Below the pieces are notes generated by a model. That model was not told the DNA's origin and made no database searches. It saw only the letters and a program-made list of their open reading frames with translations. A stretch of 64,000 nucleotides of DNA from Aquirufa beregesia (GTDB taxonomy: Bacteria > Bacteroidota > Bacteroidia > Cytophagales > Spirosomataceae): positions 248,001-312,000 of the forward strand of contig NZ_SEWW01000001.1 in NCBI RefSeq assembly GCF_011090385.1, read 5' to 3'. Positions 25,837 to 34,418 of the stretch are shown piece by piece. Positions within the stretch are counted from its first letter, which is position 1. The number at the start of each line of letters is the position of its first letter. Position numbers and translations under genes: made by a program.

Positions 25837-26370
25837 ATGGCAGCAACAGAATATTTTGAATTAGGGACACTTTCTAAACCTCATGGTATCAAAGGTGCTT
25901 TTCACGTGTATTTAGATGTGGATGATCCAGAAGAATACGAGGATTTAGATGCTGTATTCCTACAATTAGGAAATGAAATGGTTCCTTATTTTATCACCGA
26001 TTTACAAATTAGATCCAACCTGAATTTGATGTGTTTGGAGGGGATTGATACCTTGGATGCTGCCAAAGAATTAGTAGGAGTCAAGTTATTTTTACCCGTT
26101 TCTATGTTGCCTAAATTAAAGGAGAATCAATTTTATTATCACGAAATTGTGGGATATCAAGTGGTAGATAAAAATCACGGTGCCCTAGGAACAGTTAAAG
26201 AAGTGTATTCTACAGGAGCCCAAGATGTTTTGGTTATGAGTTATCAATCCAAGGAAGTTTTAATTCCTTTAATGGATGAAATTATACCTAAAGTAGACAA
26301 GAAGAATCAAGTGATTCACAGTATTATACCCGACGGCCTTTTAGAAGTTTATTTAGATGATGCGAATTGA
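25837..26370 (+). CDS. rimM: Ribosome maturation factor RimM
   Basis: 177 residues. An N-terminal RimM barrel ([28 protein letters not shown]) is followed by a PRC-barrel domain ([12 protein letters not shown]...[18 protein letters not shown]...[13 protein letters not shown]). RimM binds S19 and helps to mature the 3' domain of 16S rRNA. The ATG lies only 7 bases past the T-tract of the rpsP terminator, leaving almost no leader. It overlaps trmD by 14 bases, so those two are translationally coupled. Confidence 0.95.
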   Translation: MAATEYFELGTLSKPHGIKGAFHVYLDVDDPEEYEDLDAVFLQLGNEMVPYFITDLQIRSNLNLMCLEGIDTLDAAKELVGVKLFLPVSMLPKLKENQFYYHEIVGYQVVDKNHGALGTVKEVYSTGAQDVLVMSYQSKEVLIPLMDEIIPKVDKKNQVIHSIIPDGLLEVYLDDAN

Positions 26371-27034
26371 TATCATTTCGGTGGTTCCAGCCCTCATGCA
26401 AAGTTTCTTTGAACATTCTATATGTAAAAGAGCTAGTCAAGCTGGTTTAGTGACCATACATTTGCACGATTTGCATGATTATTCCTCTAAGAAATTTAGA
26501 CAAGTGGACGATTATCCATTTGGTGGAGGAGCAGGGATGGTGATTGCGGTAGAGCCTCTTTCTACTTGTTTAGATCATTTAATAGCGGAAAGAACCTACC
26601 AAGATATTATATTTCTGACACCAGATGGTCAAACTTTTCATCAGGGTTTAGCGAACCAATTGAGTTTGTCAGAAAATATTCTATTCATTTGTGGGCACTA
26701 CAAGGGTATCGATGAAAGAATTCGAGAAAAATACGTCACTCATGAAATATCCATTGGCGATTATGTGTTATCTGGAGGAGAAATAGCTGCTGCAGTTTGT
26801 GCCGATGCGATCATTCGACTGATTCCTGGTGCGATAGGTGATGAGAGTTCAGCACTAACAGATTCGTTTCAAGATGGATTATTAGCCCCACCAGTTTATA
26901 CTCGACCTGCGAGTTTCAAAGGAATGGATGTACCAGAAGTATTACTTTCGGGTCATGAAAAGAAAATTGAAGCTTGGAGACACGAGCAGTCAGTAAAGCG
27001 TACTCTGGAACGTAGACCAGATTTATTACAATAA
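26357..27034 (+). CDS. trmD: tRNA (guanine37-N1)-methyltransferase
   Basis: 225 residues of the SPOUT knot family, methylating G37 of tRNAs with S-adenosylmethionine to prevent frameshifting. Motifs are [18 protein letters not shown] at the start, [12 protein letters not shown], the cofactor knot [12 protein letters not shown] and [13 protein letters not shown], then [14 protein letters not shown]. Two adjacent ATG codons open the gene (26357 and 26360), both inside the rimM 3' end. One base separates its stop from the following EamA gene start, so the mRNA probably continues. Confidence 0.95.
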   Translation: MMRIDIISVVPALMQSFFEHSICKRASQAGLVTIHLHDLHDYSSKKFRQVDDYPFGGGAGMVIAVEPLSTCLDHLIAERTYQDIIFLTPDGQTFHQGLANQLSLSENILFICGHYKGIDERIREKYVTHEISIGDYVLSGGEIAAAVCADAIIRLIPGAIGDESSALTDSFQDGLLAPPVYTRPASFKGMDVPEVLLSGHEKKIEAWRHEQSVKRTLERRPDLLQ

Positions 27035-27035
27035 T

Positions 27036-27959
27036 ATGTTAAAAAAGGGTTCATTAAGTTTACCTAATCTGATAGCATTAGGCTTACTTTATCTTATATG
27101 GGGTTCCACATTTCTTAGTGTTCGAATATTGGTGGCCTATTTCCCCCCTTTGTTTATTTCTTATGGAAGAAATATTACGGCTGGGTTATTGTTATTAAGT
27201 TGGTCCATTATAGGTGGGTATTGGGTGAAAATGCCCATAAAACATGTACGGGTTCACATCATGGCAGGATTACTATTTATCACGGTCAATAATGCTTCTT
27301 TAGCAGTGGCTAGTGCTATTGTTCCTTCTGGTTTTTCGGCGGTATTTATGGCTTTAGGGCCATTGATTTTGGTAATATTCTTCTGGCTAGAAGGAGTGAA
27401 GCCAAGTTTGAAAAAAATAGTAGCTACACTATTAGGCTTGGTTGGTATCTTACTAATGAGTTCTCAAAAAGGTTTATCCATTCCTGGTAAGGCTGATGAG
27501 TTCTTTTCAGGTATTTTACTATTATTAGGCGCTGTTATAGCTTGGAATATTGCTGTATTTCGGGTACAATCTACCAAGGCTAACTCCTATCATTTTACGC
27601 AAGTTTGTGCCATTCAAATGATTTCGGGGAGTATTCCATTGATTTTCATTAGTTCAATTAAAGGAGATTGGGCCTTATTGCATTTTGAGGCAGTTCCTTT
27701 GTCTGCGTGGTCTATTTTTGCCTATTTAACATTAATTGGCTCCATGGCAGGTTTTTCTTTGTTTGGTTATTTGTCAAAAGAATGTGATGCGACTTTAGTA
27801 GCTACCTATACCTATGTAAATCCAGTTGTAGCCTTGATTTTAGGGAATCTAGTTTTAGATGAAGAATTGCACCCTATTTTATTATTTGCCAGTTTTTTCA
27901 TACTATTGGCAGTTGTTTTAATTACCACCGATAAAACTAAACCTGTTATTAAGTCATGA
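27036..27959 (+). CDS. EamA/DMT-family transporter
   Basis: 307 residues with about ten membrane helices in two EamA repeats. Each repeat is recognisable: LLYLIWGSTFLSVRIL near the start and, in the second half, LTLIGSMAGFSLFGYLSKECDATLVATYTYVNPVVALILGNLVLDE. Drug/metabolite transporters of this kind often export amino acids or other metabolites, but the substrate cannot be read here. It sits one base after trmD, and its stop overlaps the start of the esterase gene (ATGA), so it may be the link between a housekeeping and a catabolic mRNA. Confidence 0.88.
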   Translation: MLKKGSLSLPNLIALGLLYLIWGSTFLSVRILVAYFPPLFISYGRNITAGLLLLSWSIIGGYWVKMPIKHVRVHIMAGLLFITVNNASLAVASAIVPSGFSAVFMALGPLILVIFFWLEGVKPSLKKIVATLLGLVGILLMSSQKGLSIPGKADEFFSGILLLLGAVIAWNIAVFRVQSTKANSYHFTQVCAIQMISGSIPLIFISSIKGDWALLHFEAVPLSAWSIFAYLTLIGSMAGFSLFGYLSKECDATLVATYTYVNPVVALILGNLVLDEELHPILLFASFFILLAVVLITTDKTKPVIKS

Positions 27960-28861
27960 AAAAAATCCTATTGACTCTTTTTTCTATTGTAAACCTATCT
28001 TTTTGTCTAATGGCTCAAGGTCCCCAAGCACTATATCCGGGAGCAGTCCCTAATTACATTGAAGGTCCCAATGAACAAAATGTAGCTGTTACCAACGGTA
28101 TTTCACGCATTGCCAAAGTAAGTATACCAACCTTTCAATTTTATTCTGCTGGATCAGGCGCTAATAAACCTTGTGTCATTGTTTGTCCAGGAGGTGGTTA
28201 TGGTATTTTAGCCTCATCTCATGAAGGTTCTGATATAGCAAAAAAATTTAATGAAAAAGGAATACATGCTTTGGTTTTATTTTACCGTTTGCCTGATGCA
28301 AAACGACAAGTGGATAAGCGAATAGCACCATTACAGGATGCTCAGCAAGCCATTCGAGTGACTCGTCAACATGCGACAGAATGGGGAATTGACCCTAAAA
28401 AAATTGGTATAATGGGCTTTTCAGCTGGAGGACATTTAGCCGCAAGTGTCGCCACTCATTTTACGAAAGATTATACGGGAATCAATGATGGGGCTAATTT
28501 ACGTCCTGATTTCCAAATCTTATTATACCCTGTAATTAGCTTTAGATCTTTTGGTCATCTAGGCTCAGCCAAGAATTTAATTGGGCCAGACATGTCTGAA
28601 GAAGATTTACATTTGTTTTCAAATGAAGAGCAAGTGAGCCCTCAAACACCTCCAGCGTTTTTAGTTCATGCAGCCGATGATAAGGCTGTACCTGTTAAGA
28701 ATTCCTTGTTATATGTTGAGAAATTAAGTAACCTGAATATATCCAGTGATTTACACGTATATGCCAAAGGGGGTCATGGTTTTGGACTTAATAATAAAAC
28801 CAATAGCGATGATTGGTTTGAGAGTTTAGTCAAATGGTTTAGAAGTCAATCTTTACTTTGA
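27956..28861 (+). CDS. Exported alpha/beta-hydrolase (esterase-like)
   Basis: 301 residues with a signal peptide (MKKILLTLFSIVNLSFCLMAQ). The hydrolase core shows the oxyanion region VIVCPGGGYGILASSHEG, the nucleophile elbow GFSAGG with Ser156, HAADDKAVPVKNS for the acid residue and GGHGFGL with the catalytic His. The pattern is that of Bacteroidota acetyl-xylan or feruloyl-type esterases that deacylate plant polysaccharides. The actual ester is unknown. It overlaps the EamA gene by four bases and the convergent permease gene by 16 bases. Confidence 0.82.
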   Translation: MKKILLTLFSIVNLSFCLMAQGPQALYPGAVPNYIEGPNEQNVAVTNGISRIAKVSIPTFQFYSAGSGANKPCVIVCPGGGYGILASSHEGSDIAKKFNEKGIHALVLFYRLPDAKRQVDKRIAPLQDAQQAIRVTRQHATEWGIDPKKIGIMGFSAGGHLAASVATHFTKDYTGINDGANLRPDFQILLYPVISFRSFGHLGSAKNLIGPDMSEEDLHLFSNEEQVSPQTPPAFLVHAADDKAVPVKNSLLYVEKLSNLNISSDLHVYAKGGHGFGLNNKTNSDDWFESLVKWFRSQSLL

Positions 28862-30255
28862 TTTCTTTTCATTAAATAATAAAAAGGTACTCCAGAAATC
28901 ACTAGACCAAGTCCGATGGTCGAAGATAATGTTTTGACATATAATAAATTAGCTGCAATGGCTACTAGGATTATTAAGTAAACAGCAAATAATAGTTTGT
29001 TTGTATTACTTAATAATCCTTTGGAAATCTTTTCCTTGTATAAGGACATCACGGTAAGGAAATAGAAAAGTAAAATAGCAAATACCGTAAAATCTAATAA
29101 AGTCCCGTATCCTCCTGAGAAACAAAGGAGGATGGCCCATACCCCTTGTATAATCAAGGAATAGGAAGGAGCGCCATTTTTGTTCAAGTGAGCTGCTTTA
29201 GAAAAGAATAATTTGTCTTGTGCCATGGCTTCAAAAAGTCGGCCGCCAGCCAAAATAATTCCATTGTTACAACCAAATGTCGAGACCATAATAAATATAG
29301 CCATCAATGTAGCACCTATGGTACCAAAGACACTTTGGAGAGCAGCAGATCCCAATCTATCTTGGCTAGCAAACATAATTCCACGGTCGTAGGCTGTAGA
29401 CCCATCAGGAGTCCCTTCTAAAGGCAAAATACCCAAATAGGCAATGTTGGTTAGTATATATAATAAACAAACTAAGGCTGAGCCATAAACTAAACCTTTA
29501 GCAATTGTTTTTTTGGGATCTTCAAAATCTTGACTGGCAAATGTGACATTATTCCAAGCTGATGATGAGAATAAAGGACCAATCATAGCCACGCCAAATA
29601 AACTTGCCAGTGTGAGTGTATCAATGGGTAGAAATTGTTGGGTGGAAGCATCATAGGTTGTGACTTCCCGAAAAAAATGCTCAAAATGTAGCCAATCATT
29701 TTGTATCCCAACATAAAAACCAATTAGGATTAATACGATGATGGCTCCGATTTTGGTAAAAGTGAATAGATTTTGTATGAATGAGGCAAACGAAATTCCT
29801 TTTAAATTAAAATAGGTTAACAAAGCAATTAAGGCAGCTGCTAAAATTTGCTGACTATTGATGTAATTGAACAAAATAGCATCTTCATTGATCCAAATGG
29901 GGAATAAAAATCCGGTATACTTGGCAAATGCAACGGCGACAGCTGCAATCGTCCCAGTTTGGATAACGAGAAATGTAGTCCAGCCAAACAAGAACCCTGT
30001 CATAGGGGAATAGGCCTCTTTTAAATAGATGTATTGACCGCCGGTTTGCGGAAATAGGGTGGAAAGTTTACCATATGCATAAGCTCCAGTAATGGTTAAA
30101 AAGCTGGTTAGTATCCATGTTCCCAGCCACATATATGGACTAGATATTTGTCTGGCTACTTCAGAACTAACCAAAAATATACCCGATCCGATCATGGATC
30201 CCATGACTAGCATAGAGGCATCCAAGGTGTTTAATTTTTTAATTTGTTGATTCAT
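28846..30255 (-). CDS. APC-family amino acid permease
   Basis: 469 residues with about twelve membrane helices. The APC signature lies in the first helix (DASMLVMGSMIGSGIFLVS), and FPQTGGQYIYLKEAYSPMTGFLFGW follows, as in LAT/serine-threonine exchangers. The substrate is uncertain. It is divergent from the sigma factor and SusCD locus across a 265-base region that holds a tandem palindromic operator, so it may share control with that locus. The 3' end overlaps the convergent esterase gene by 16 bases. Confidence 0.86.
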   Translation of the reverse strand: MNQQIKKLNTLDASMLVMGSMIGSGIFLVSSEVARQISSPYMWLGTWILTSFLTITGAYAYGKLSTLFPQTGGQYIYLKEAYSPMTGFLFGWTTFLVIQTGTIAAVAVAFAKYTGFLFPIWINEDAILFNYINSQQILAAALIALLTYFNLKGISFASFIQNLFTFTKIGAIIVLILIGFYVGIQNDWLHFEHFFREVTTYDASTQQFLPIDTLTLASLFGVAMIGPLFSSSAWNNVTFASQDFEDPKKTIAKGLVYGSALVCLLYILTNIAYLGILPLEGTPDGSTAYDRGIMFASQDRLGSAALQSVFGTIGATLMAIFIMVSTFGCNNGIILAGGRLFEAMAQDKLFFSKAAHLNKNGAPSYSLIIQGVWAILLCFSGGYGTLLDFTVFAILLFYFLTVMSLYKEKISKGLLSNTNKLLFAVYLIILVAIAANLLYVKTLSSTIGLGLVISGVPFYYLMKRNQSKD

Positions 30256-30372
30256 TTTATTTGGAAAACTTAAAAATAGTCAATTTTTAGTTTTTGGTAT
30301 TTTTTTTGGTAGAAATATTAATTAGTTCATTTTTTGATACACTTTCTCTCTTTTTCCTTAGACCCAAAAATT

Positions 30373-30398
30373 GTAAACGTTTACGGAAACGTTTACGG
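30373..30398. promoter_or_regulatory. Tandem LacI-type operator (two AAACGTTTACGG units)
   Basis: GTAAACGTTTAC at 30373-30384 is a perfect 12-bp palindrome with the central CG of LacI/GalR operators. AAACGTTTACGG occurs twice back to back (30375-30386 and 30387-30398), so a second AAACGTTT core sits exactly 12 bases on. It lies between the divergent permease and sigma factor genes. No LacI-family gene is in the window. Confidence 0.65.
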
Positions 30399-30520
30399 AA
30401 AAAAATTAAAGATTTTCATTGAATTATTATAATTGGTATATCTATATTGGTTTCACTCGAGGTAAGAAATGGAGTAAAATTTAAAAACTACTTACAAAAG
30501 TCCAATTAATCAGAATACCA

Positions 30521-31090
30521 ATGAAACAAAGCATTAATGAGGTGGAAGTTTGGGACCAATTCAGAAGTGGAAACCATCAAGCCTTTACTTGTCTTTATCA
30601 GCATTTTGTACAGCCTTTATATTCCTATTCGATGGGGGTTACAAGTGATAAGGAATTAATCAAAGATTGTTTACATGATTTATTTGTTGAACTGTGGCGT
30701 AATCATGCTAGCCTTGGGCCAACGACGAGCGTCAAGTTTTACTTGATGGCTTCCATTAAACGAAAATTGGTGCGTCATTTAGATGGTCAATTTAAAAATG
30801 CCCAGCATCATGCTAACTATTATTTGGAGTCTGCTGACCGGGATAATAGCCAAGAATATAGGATGATTCGAATGGAAGATGAATTAGCGACCAATAAACA
30901 ATTGTCTCAGTGTTTATTGAAATTAAGTAAAAGACAAAGAGAGGCCATTTCTTTGAAATTTTATCATAATATGGATACGGACCAAATCAGTCAATCCATG
31001 AAAATCAACCCGCAATCCGTGTATAATTTAATTTTCGGTGCTTTGCGCCAGATGAAAGAGTTAATGGTGTATGAAAATGTAGCTTTTTGA
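30521..31090 (+). CDS. ECF-type RNA polymerase sigma factor
   Basis: 189 residues, sigma-70 regions 2 and 4 only. Region 2 includes AFTCLYQHFVQPLYSYSM and LIKDCLHDLFVELWRN. Region 4 includes LSKRQREAISLKFYHNMDTDQISQSMKINPQSVYNLIFGALRQM. Bacteroidota ECF factors of this type usually pair with a FecR-like anti-sigma factor and a SusC with an N-terminal signalling domain. Here neither is present: a 64-residue basic ORF follows and SusC lacks the signalling domain. It probably controls the SusCD operon behind it, but by an unknown signal. Confidence 0.88.
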   Translation: MKQSINEVEVWDQFRSGNHQAFTCLYQHFVQPLYSYSMGVTSDKELIKDCLHDLFVELWRNHASLGPTTSVKFYLMASIKRKLVRHLDGQFKNAQHHANYYLESADRDNSQEYRMIRMEDELATNKQLSQCLLKLSKRQREAISLKFYHNMDTDQISQSMKINPQSVYNLIFGALRQMKELMVYENVAF

Positions 31091-31154
31091 GGTAAAATGA
31101 GTAAAAAGATTTGTATGATTGCTTTATATAATAATTGTACAAAAAAAACTTTAA

Positions 31155-31349
31155 ATGATTCATATAAATGGAAAGGCACAAAGAAACTTAAAACGATTAA
31201 TGCGTTATCGCATTGGTAAATTTTTAGTAAGATTTTCTAGTAATCCCTGGAACCAGTCTAGAAAAGTTATAAACCCTAAGGTCCAGCTAACTCCTGATGA
31301 GAGCAAGGCATTATGGAGTAGAATACAAAATACTTTGCATTCTTATTAA
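31155..31349 (+). CDS. 64-residue basic protein, possible anti-sigma remnant or mini anti-sigma factor
   Basis: I do not recognise this family with certainty. The first 45 residues are very rich in Lys and Arg, with only two acidic residues in the whole chain. The last 20 (QLTPDESKALWSRIQNTLHSY) resemble the W-x-R-I segment that precedes the membrane helix in FecR-like anti-sigma factors. No membrane helix or periplasmic domain follows. It begins 65 bases after the sigma factor gene and ends 19 bases before susC, exactly where fecR is expected. It may be a decayed gene, a soluble mini anti-sigma factor, or a chance ORF. Confidence 0.45.
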   Translation: MIHINGKAQRNLKRLMRYRIGKFLVRFSSNPWNQSRKVINPKVQLTPDESKALWSRIQNTLHSY

Positions 31350-31367
31350 CATAATATTTTAGAACAA

Positions 31368-34300
31368 ATGAGAAAAAAATTACTTTCAAAGTTCCTATTA
31401 AGCATGATATTTGTTTTTTTAGGGATTCAGTTGTTTGCTCAGGAACGTTCCATCAGTGGAAAGATTCTTTCAGCCGATGACGGTTCAGGCATACCTGGGG
31501 TTTCTGTTTTAATTAAAGGTACTAAATTAGGTACATCCTCTGATGCCAATGGAAATTTTAAAATTTCTGCATCAAATTCATCCATCTTATTGATTTCTTC
31601 AGTAGGATATTTACCTCAGGAAATTACGGTAGGATCCAAAAGTCAAATTGATGTTAAGCTTTTAGCAGATAATACCAATTTAAGCGAAGTTATTGTTGTA
31701 GGTTATGGTACTCAGAAAAAGAGTCAAATGACTGGGGCTATATCTTCCGTTGGGGCTAAAGAAATTTCAGAATTACCCGTTACAAATGCTAGACAAGCCT
31801 TACAAGGTAGAGCTGCGGGAGTTGACGTAGTACAACCTGGTTCAAAACCTGGGGCTGGGCCACAAATTCGTATTCGTGGAAGAAGGTCGTTCAATGCTTC
31901 CAATGATCCATTATATGTAGTAGATGGAATTCCATTATCTGGTGGTATTGATGATATTAATCCATCTGATATTACTTCTATGGAGGTATTAAAAGATGCT
32001 TCTGCTACTGCTATTTATGGTTCTAGGGGAGCGAATGGTGTTGTTATCATTAGTACAAAACGCGGTAAAGTTGGTAAAACAATAGTTTCGGTGGATTCAT
32101 ATTATGGTGTTAATCAACAATTAGGAACAATTCAGGTAATGAATGGTTCTGAGTTTGCTGAATATAAACGTGAATCTCGTCGTGCCGTAGGACAGTATCC
32201 ACTTGGTGCTGGAACTGCTGCTGACGATGCTAAAATATTTGAGCCTCGAGAATTAACTAGTATTGCTACTGGTAGAAGTACGGATTATGTAGGAGGGATG
32301 TTGCGCGCTGGTGCTATTCAAAGCCATCAAGTTTCAGTTTCTGGAGGATCTGATAAAACTACTTTCAATATTTCTGCTAATTACTTTAATGACATTGGTG
32401 TCGTGAAAATGCAGGATTTTACACGTTATACATTTCGTGTAAACTTAGATCATCAAATCAATAGTAAGATCAAAATTGGTTTATCTACCTTGGTTGTAAA
32501 CAGCTTGCGTAATGGTGAAAACTTAAATACTTTAGGTGGAGCCATGCAGGAGAATCCACTGGGAGAGCCATATGATGCCAATGGGAATTTAGTATTTCTA
32601 CCAACCAATGATGGCTTAAGAACTAACCCTTTTGCTGAAATTGTTCCAGGTGCTAATATTGATGAGAATAAGCGTTTTAGGACATTTAATAGTCTTTATG
32701 GCGAGTGGAATATTGCTAAAGGTTTAAAGTATCGTGTGAATTTTGGACCAGATTTAACCATTGGACGCGCGGGTAGATTTATAGGTGCTTTTACAAATAA
32801 TAACCGTGGTGGAAATGCTAATGGAAGTATTAGTGAACAATTTTTGTTCAATTGGACTTTAGAAAATGTCATTACTTACAACCGCAAATTTAAAGATGTT
32901 CATAATATCAATTTTACTGGATTACAATCTATTCAGCGTGATCGTGATGAAAGAACTTCTATTTCTGTTAACGGTATTCCTGCAGAATCAGAATCATATC
33001 ATCGATTAGGTGATGCAAGCCAGATTACAGGAGCTAATACAGATTTAATTGAATGGACTTTACTTTCTTATATGGGTCGTTTGAATTATGACTATAAAGA
33101 AAAGTATTTAATAACCGCTACTTTGAGAGCAGATGGGTCTTCCCGATTCGGGGCAAACACCAAATTTGGATTATTTCCTTCTGTGGCTGTTGGTTGGAAT
33201 ATGTCTGAGGAACCTTTTATTAAGGATATTACGGCCATTGATCAATTAAAATTACGTGCTAGCTGGGGAGCCATTGGTAATCAAGCAATAAATCCTTATC
33301 AAACACAAGCTTTGTTAGGTAGAACGGCTTATGCATGGGATAACGCTGCCGCTTATGGATATCGTCCTAATACGATTGGTAACCCAGACTTACGTTGGGA
33401 AACTTCCACTACCAAAAACATAGGTTTAGATTTTAGTTTCCTTCGTGGTAGAATTTCCGGTACAGCTGAATATTATGTTACCAATACGACGAATTTATTA
33501 GCACCTCAACCTTTACCAACTTCTATTGGTTTTGGAGGTTTTACAACCAACGTAGGAGAGACTCAAAACTCAGGTCTTGAATTGACTTTGTCATCTGTCA
33601 ATGTCGATAAAGGTGGATTTAATTGGACAACTGATTTGATTTTCAACCGAAATAGAGAGTCTATCGTGGAATTAGCCAATGGAAAAGTCGATGACATTGG
33701 TGCAGGAAGATTTATAGGTCAACCATTAAGTGTATTTTTTGATTATAAGAAAATAGGCATTTGGCAAACTTCAGAAAAAGATGAAGCTGCTAAATATGGT
33801 GACAAAGTGGGTCAAATTAAAGTTCAGGACTTTAATAATGATGGTAAAATTAATGCCGATGATCGTCAAATTTTAGGTTCGGCAGTTCCTTCTTTTACCG
33901 CTGGTTTAACAAATAGATTTTCTTACAAAGGTTTTGATTTATCATTCTTTGTATTTGCCCGGGTAGGTCAAATGATACGTAGCCGTTTTCATGATAACGT
34001 GAATCAATTAGCCGGTCGTTATAATAACTTATCGTTGAATTTTTGGACTCCTAATAATCCAACCAATGAGTTTCCTCAGCCTGTTGTAACTCAAGAATTT
34101 CCTAAATATGGTAGTTCATTAACCTATTTTGAAGGATCATTCTTTAAAATTAGAAATATCAATATAGGTTACAATATTCCCGACGCAGTAGCTAAAAAGT
34201 GGAAGATGGAAAGTATTCGTGTGTATGCAAGTATTCAACAACCACTGATTTTGGCAGAGTACCGTCAAAAATACAAAGGTATAGATCCAGAAACCTATGT

Positions 34301-34394
34301 GGATGGTGAGCAAGGTGTTGGAGGGGGTGAGGTAAACACCAGCGTATCTCCAGCGACAAGTGTACTTACTTTTGGTGTAAATCTTAAATTTTAA
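31368..34394 (+). CDS. SusC/RagA-family TonB-linked outer membrane protein
   Basis: 1008 residues. A signal peptide ends at FAQ near residue 25. A carboxypeptidase-regulatory-like domain follows (SISGKILSADDGSGIPGVSVLIKGTKLGTSSDANGNF), then a TonB-box region (LSEVIVVGYGTQKKSQMTGAISSV), a plug domain with YVVDGIPLSGG and VLKDASATAIYGSRGANGVVIISTKRG, and a 22-strand barrel ending in the C-terminal GVNLKF. There is no STN domain, so it should not signal to an anti-sigma factor. It imports an oligosaccharide or similar ligand captured by the SusD partner encoded next. Confidence 0.95.
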   Translation: MRKKLLSKFLLSMIFVFLGIQLFAQERSISGKILSADDGSGIPGVSVLIKGTKLGTSSDANGNFKISASNSSILLISSVGYLPQEITVGSKSQIDVKLLADNTNLSEVIVVGYGTQKKSQMTGAISSVGAKEISELPVTNARQALQGRAAGVDVVQPGSKPGAGPQIRIRGRRSFNASNDPLYVVDGIPLSGGIDDINPSDITSMEVLKDASATAIYGSRGANGVVIISTKRGKVGKTIVSVDSYYGVNQQLGTIQVMNGSEFAEYKRESRRAVGQYPLGAGTAADDAKIFEPRELTSIATGRSTDYVGGMLRAGAIQSHQVSVSGGSDKTTFNISANYFNDIGVVKMQDFTRYTFRVNLDHQINSKIKIGLSTLVVNSLRNGENLNTLGGAMQENPLGEPYDANGNLVFLPTNDGLRTNPFAEIVPGANIDENKRFRTFNSLYGEWNIAKGLKYRVNFGPDLTIGRAGRFIGAFTNNNRGGNANGSISEQFLFNWTLENVITYNRKFKDVHNINFTGLQSIQRDRDERTSISVNGIPAESESYHRLGDASQITGANTDLIEWTLLSYMGRLNYDYKEKYLITATLRADGSSRFGANTKFGLFPSVAVGWNMSEEPFIKDITAIDQLKLRASWGAIGNQAINPYQTQALLGRTAYAWDNAAAYGYRPNTIGNPDLRWETSTTKNIGLDFSFLRGRISGTAEYYVTNTTNLLAPQPLPTSIGFGGFTTNVGETQNSGLELTLSSVNVDKGGFNWTTDLIFNRNRESIVELANGKVDDIGAGRFIGQPLSVFFDYKKIGIWQTSEKDEAAKYGDKVGQIKVQDFNNDGKINADDRQILGSAVPSFTAGLTNRFSYKGFDLSFFVFARVGQMIRSRFHDNVNQLAGRYNNLSLNFWTPNNPTNEFPQPVVTQEFPKYGSSLTYFEGSFFKIRNINIGYNIPDAVAKKWKMESIRVYASIQQPLILAEYRQKYKGIDPETYVDGEQGVGGGEVNTSVSPATSVLTFGVNLKF

Positions 34395-34418
34395 CTATTA
34401 TTTCAAATATTGATAGAT

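Noticed and set aside
31097-31222. Alternative 41-codon ORF overlapping the 64-residue mini-protein
   Set aside because: Lys/Asn-rich composition as expected by chance in AT-rich DNA, no recognisable motif, and it would overlap the more protein-like frame.
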